Source: Candidatus Collierbacteria bacterium CG_4_9_14_3_um_filter_43_16 (lineage in GTDB: Bacteria > Patescibacteriota > Microgenomatia > UBA1400 > MFAQ01). Taken from it: a stretch of 15,449 nucleotides of DNA. The notes below the pieces were generated by a model, which was not told the origin of the DNA, searched no databases, and was given only the letters and a program-made list of their open reading frames with translations. Below are positions 12,580-15,449 of this stretch, piece by piece. The DNA lies in assembly GCA_002789895.1 (NCBI GenBank), contig PFUC01000090.1:1-15449 (forward strand), in the 5' to 3' direction. Position 1 is the first letter of the stretch; each line of letters opens with the position of its first letter. Made by a program: the position numbers and the translations under genes.

Positions 12580-13617
12580 ATGCGTGTGATTTTGAGGATC
12601 AAGAGATATTGGTGGCTAATGCTTCTCGGTTTGTTGGTCGGTGGTGGTTTTATGTGGTGGCGAAACAACCAAGTGAAGGAACTGAAAACCAATACTTACA
12701 CGGTGAAAAAGCAAGACATTACCGAAACTCTTTCACTTTCCGGAGAGATTGATGCCAAAGAAAAGGCCGACCTTAAATTTCAAACTTCCGGACTATTGTC
12801 CTGGGTAGGTGTGAAAGAGGGAGATAGAGTCAAAAAATATCAGGCCCTGGCTTCGCTAGACAAGAGAGAGCTAACCAATAGTCTGAACCAATATATGAAC
12901 TTATTTATGAAAGAGAGATGGGATTTTGAACAGGGAGTAGACGATCACAAAGACTGGCAGACAAGAGGAATGACAGATGCGGCACGAGACGCGGTCAAAA
13001 GAACACTGGACAAAAATCAGTTTGACCTAAACAACGCGGTACTGGCCTTTGAGGCAAAGAGCTTGGCCATCAAATTTGCTACCATTTTCTCCCCCTTCGC
13101 CGGTATTGTGACTAAGGTAGATGTCCCACAACCAGGGACAAATATAACCCCAGCAGGTGCTGTCTTTAGTATTGTGAATCCGGACAGTCTCTACTTCTCG
13201 GCTACTGCTGACCAGACAGAGGTTCCTTCTCTCCAAGCGGGAATGACAGGAATTGTGGTGCTGGATTCTTTTCCGGAGCAAGAATTTAATGTCTTGGTAG
13301 AAAGAGTCGGTTTTATGCCAAAGACGGGTGAATCTGGGACAGTTTATGAACTAATTATTAATTTCGATCCCGGAGAATCAAGAGAGGCAATTAAAATTGG
13401 TATGACGGGTGACCTCAGCTTTGTTTTGAAAGAAAAAAAGGGTGTATTGGCCATCCCAGAGGCATATATCCAAAAAAAGAATGGTAATTTATTCGTGACT
13501 AAATTAATTCAGAGCCAACAGGAAATAACCAAGATTGTTTCGGGGGACACAATCGAAGGAATGGTGGAGATAAAAGAAGGACTAAATGAAAACGACGTCA
13601 TCTATAATCAGCCTTAA
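12580..13617 (+). CDS. MacA/HlyD-like membrane fusion (adaptor) subunit
   Basis: A 345-residue adaptor of an ABC export system, anchored by an N-terminal membrane helix (about residues 10-27, rich in Trp and Gly) with the rest outside the cytoplasmic membrane. The two halves of the biotinyl-lipoyl domain are clear: GLLSWVGVKEGDRVKKYQ (71-88) and FSPFAGIVTKVDVPQPG (170-186). Between them is a short helical hairpin (about 98-167). The beta-barrel and membrane-proximal domains follow (LYFSATADQTEVPSL, GMTGIVVLDS, VLAIPEAYI). The hairpin is short compared with adaptors that reach an outer-membrane channel. That would suit a cell without an outer membrane, though this is inference. The gene overlaps the ATPase gene by 32 bases, so the two are co-expressed. 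Confidence 0.9.
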   Translation: MRVILRIKRYWWLMLLGLLVGGGFMWWRNNQVKELKTNTYTVKKQDITETLSLSGEIDAKEKADLKFQTSGLLSWVGVKEGDRVKKYQALASLDKRELTNSLNQYMNLFMKERWDFEQGVDDHKDWQTRGMTDAARDAVKRTLDKNQFDLNNAVLAFEAKSLAIKFATIFSPFAGIVTKVDVPQPGTNITPAGAVFSIVNPDSLYFSATADQTEVPSLQAGMTGIVVLDSFPEQEFNVLVERVGFMPKTGESGTVYELIINFDPGESREAIKIGMTGDLSFVLKEKKGVLAIPEAYIQKKNGNLFVTKLIQSQQEITKIVSGDTIEGMVEIKEGLNENDVIYNQP

Positions 13618-14287
13618 GAATGTCTTCAAAGAGTATCTACTGGGAGATGGCTCGGTATTTTTAGCTCTGAAGAATATCAATTTAGAAATTCACCAAGGAG
13701 AGTTCTCCGCCATCATCGGACCTTCAGGCTCTGGCAAATCAACTTTGATGCATATGGTGGGACTGCTCGACAAACCCAGCCGTGGTGAAATTATCGTAAA
13801 TGGAAAAGACATCTCGGGACTAGATGATAACCAAACTTCAACACTTCGTAATTCTTATGTTGGATTTGTTTTCCAGCAATTTAATTTATTAAATAAATTA
13901 ACTATTAAAGAAAATATTCTCCTGCCGGCGACGTACAGCCGAATCAAACCGGACTTCGATGCGGAAGAACGAGCAGAAATGCTGATGGAGAAATTTGGTA
14001 TTCTTTCTAAAAAGGATTCCTTTCCAAATAGAATTTCCGGAGGACAACAGCAAAGGGTAGCCGTGGCTAGAGCCCTCATTATGAAACCACAACTGGTATT
14101 GGCTGATGAGCCGACTGGAAATTTGGATCACAAAACCGGTAATGAGATTATTGACTTGTTTGAACAGCTAAACACTAACGAGGGCATTACCATTGTCATG
14201 GTGACTCATGAAATGGAGATTGCCGAAAGAACTCGAAGACAAATTCGGGTACTAGACGGTGAAATAACCAGTGATAAAAAAAGATGA
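13586..14287 (+). CDS. MacB/LolD-type ABC transporter ATPase
   Basis: A 233-residue ATPase powering the adjacent permease. Motifs: Walker A GPSGSGKST (45-53), Q-loop Q97 in FVFQQFN, signature ISGGQQQRVAVARAL (150-164), Walker B LVLADEPTGNLD (170-181, catalytic E175) and H-loop H208 in MVTHEM. Length and motifs match the MacB/LolD/FtsE branch, which drives mechanotransmission rather than ordinary membrane transport. The ATG at 13586 lies within the adaptor's 3' end (32-base overlap) and gives the usual IISLKNVFKEY N-terminus; no later ATG would keep that strand. The TGA overlaps the permease start as ATGA. Unlike in E. coli MacB, ATPase and permease are separate polypeptides. Confidence 0.94.
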   Translation: MKTTSSIISLKNVFKEYLLGDGSVFLALKNINLEIHQGEFSAIIGPSGSGKSTLMHMVGLLDKPSRGEIIVNGKDISGLDDNQTSTLRNSYVGFVFQQFNLLNKLTIKENILLPATYSRIKPDFDAEERAEMLMEKFGILSKKDSFPNRISGGQQQRVAVARALIMKPQLVLADEPTGNLDHKTGNEIIDLFEQLNTNEGITIVMVTHEMEIAERTRRQIRVLDGEITSDKKR

Positions 14288-15449
14288 AAATAAACGGTAC
14301 CTACCAATTGTTGTCCTCTGCCCTGGCCGACTTCAAAAGAGACAAGGTCAGAACTGGCCTCACCTCACTTGGGATCATGATTGGAGTACTATCGGTAGTC
14401 ATGCTGATCGCCTTGGGTCTGGGACTAAAAAATTATATTCAGCAACAGTTTGAAAACTTAGGCGCTAATCTGGTAATGATTTTGCCCGGTTCTGGATTTT
14501 CCGGTGGAGGCCCTGCCGGTTTAGCCGGGGGAACGGAGTTTGACGAAAAAGATATTCGGAGTATACAAAAAATTGATAATCTGAAATATGTGGTTCCGGT
14601 ATACTTCCGCTCTATCACGATCTCAAGTGCCAACGAAGAAAAGACCGGTTATGTGATGGGCGCCAATGAACAGATATTTGAACTAATGAACGTGAACACG
14701 GTCGCCGGAAAACTTTGGACTAAAACGGACCTAGGTAACAGGGCGAAGGTGGCAGTCCTTGGTTTCACCAAAGCAGAAGAGCTTTATGGCAAGGCAGAAG
14801 ACGCCTTGGGTAAGACAATTCGAATTGAGTCAATGAGGCTGAAAGTAGTAGGTATCGCCAAGAAAACCGGTGACCGAGAACAAGATAATGCGGCTTTTAT
14901 ACCGTACACCACCACCTTTGGTTCCATGAATCCCAAGAAAACATTTTGGGCGATATATTTGGGAATACCTGAAGAAAAATATGTGGCCGGAGTCAAAGAA
15001 GATGTGGAAAAAACCTTAACTAAACGTTATGACAAAGATAAGTTTTCGGTAACAGAGCAGTCCGAGATTCTGTCGACAGTAAATCAGATCTTCGGCATCA
15101 TTAACTTAGTCTTAATTGCCATTGGATCTATTTCTTTGATCGTTGGCGGAATTGGGATTATGAACATTATGTATGCCACGGTCACGGAGAGAACTAGGGA
15201 AGTAGGTATCCGAAGGGCACTGGGGGCAACCAAGAAAGATATCTTGTTCCAGTTTTTGACCGAGTCTACACTGTTGTCTTTATTCGGAGGGGTAGTTGGT
15301 CTTTTTTTGGCAATAGGTATCGTGGCAATTGTCCGGAATTGGTTCCCGGTGGCCATTAATTTGTTCGCGGTAATTTTAGCCTTGGGTGTATCAAGCGGAA
15401 TTGGGATATTTTTTGGAGTTTTTCCGGCCAAGAAAGCTGCCGACCTCTC
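14284..15449 (+). CDS. MacB-like ABC transporter permease (3' end beyond window)
   Basis: At least 388 residues, cut by the right edge. The N-terminus (ALADFKRDKVRTGLTSLG) leads into membrane helix 1 (about 26-50), then a large extracytoplasmic domain (about 55-270), then helix 2 (FGIINLVLIAIGSISLIVGG). The conserved cytoplasmic motif ERTREVGIRRALGAT follows, with two more helices, which is the four-helix MacB/FtsX-type topology. The sequence ends at FPAKKAADL, a segment usually close to the C-terminus, so only a few tens of residues are likely missing. With the adaptor and ATPase it forms a tripartite exporter; the substrate (peptide, lipid or macrolide-like compound) cannot be told from sequence. 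Its ATG overlaps the ATPase stop (ATGA). Confidence 0.93.
   Translation, partial: MKINGTYQLLSSALADFKRDKVRTGLTSLGIMIGVLSVVMLIALGLGLKNYIQQQFENLGANLVMILPGSGFSGGGPAGLAGGTEFDEKDIRSIQKIDNLKYVVPVYFRSITISSANEEKTGYVMGANEQIFELMNVNTVAGKLWTKTDLGNRAKVAVLGFTKAEELYGKAEDALGKTIRIESMRLKVVGIAKKTGDREQDNAAFIPYTTTFGSMNPKKTFWAIYLGIPEEKYVAGVKEDVEKTLTKRYDKDKFSVTEQSEILSTVNQIFGIINLVLIAIGSISLIVGGIGIMNIMYATVTERTREVGIRRALGATKKDILFQFLTESTLLSLFGGVVGLFLAIGIVAIVRNWFPVAINLFAVILALGVSSGIGIFFGVFPAKKAADL

Noticed and set aside
1..15449. CRISPR array, tRNA or rRNA genes, insertion sequence or prophage
   Set aside because: No regularly spaced repeats, cloverleaf, rRNA-like sequence, transposase or phage gene was seen on either strand.

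Overview
The window looks like a chromosomal segment from a Candidate Phyla Radiation bacterium, most like Microgenomates. This is inferred from gene content, not from a database search. The supporting signs are a very short TsaB, an FtsE-FtsX-coiled-coil M23 cluster with a rearranged peptidase domain, two lamin-tail-domain surface proteins with Thr/Pro linkers, few Shine-Dalgarno sequences, and small palindromic repeats lodged in and between genes. A full RF2 with its SPF and GGQ motifs, together with TGA stops, points to the standard bacterial code rather than the UGA-glycine code of some related lineages.

Layout. (1) 1-2316, minus: a large secreted protein (signal peptide, Thr/Pro linker, lamin-tail domain, beta-helix) that runs off the left edge through a GC-rich, probably dispersed repeat. 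(2) 2403-5975, minus: a compact run in transcription order of lamin-tail surface protein, VanZ-like protein, tsaE, a metallopeptidase split by a frameshift, a small unknown protein and a short tsaB. TsaB and TsaE serve t6A tRNA modification. (3) 5976-6486: a 511-base gap without a credible protein. It holds two strong back-to-back promoters, each followed by hairpins and an outward-facing terminator, and probably encodes one unclassified structured RNA of about 280 nt (plus) and a short hairpin RNA or attenuator leader (minus). (4) 6487-9334, minus: ftsE, ftsX and a secreted M23 peptidase, a septal wall-splitting module. (5) 9426-12519, minus: a KAS III-like thiolase-fold enzyme, prfB and a single-pass membrane protein of unknown role. 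(6) 12580-15449, plus: a MacA-like adaptor, a MacB/LolD-type ATPase and a MacB-like permease cut by the right edge.

Points most worth a second look: the M23 domain is circularly permuted (HLH half before the HxGxD half); the noncoding locus at 6014-6482 matches no RNA family I recognise; an HECGH metallopeptidase appears to be broken by loss of one A in a homopolymer; dispersed repeats seem to have been taken into the FtsE C-terminus; and a KAS III-like enzyme with intact Cys-His-Asn residues stands alone with no other lipid gene nearby.
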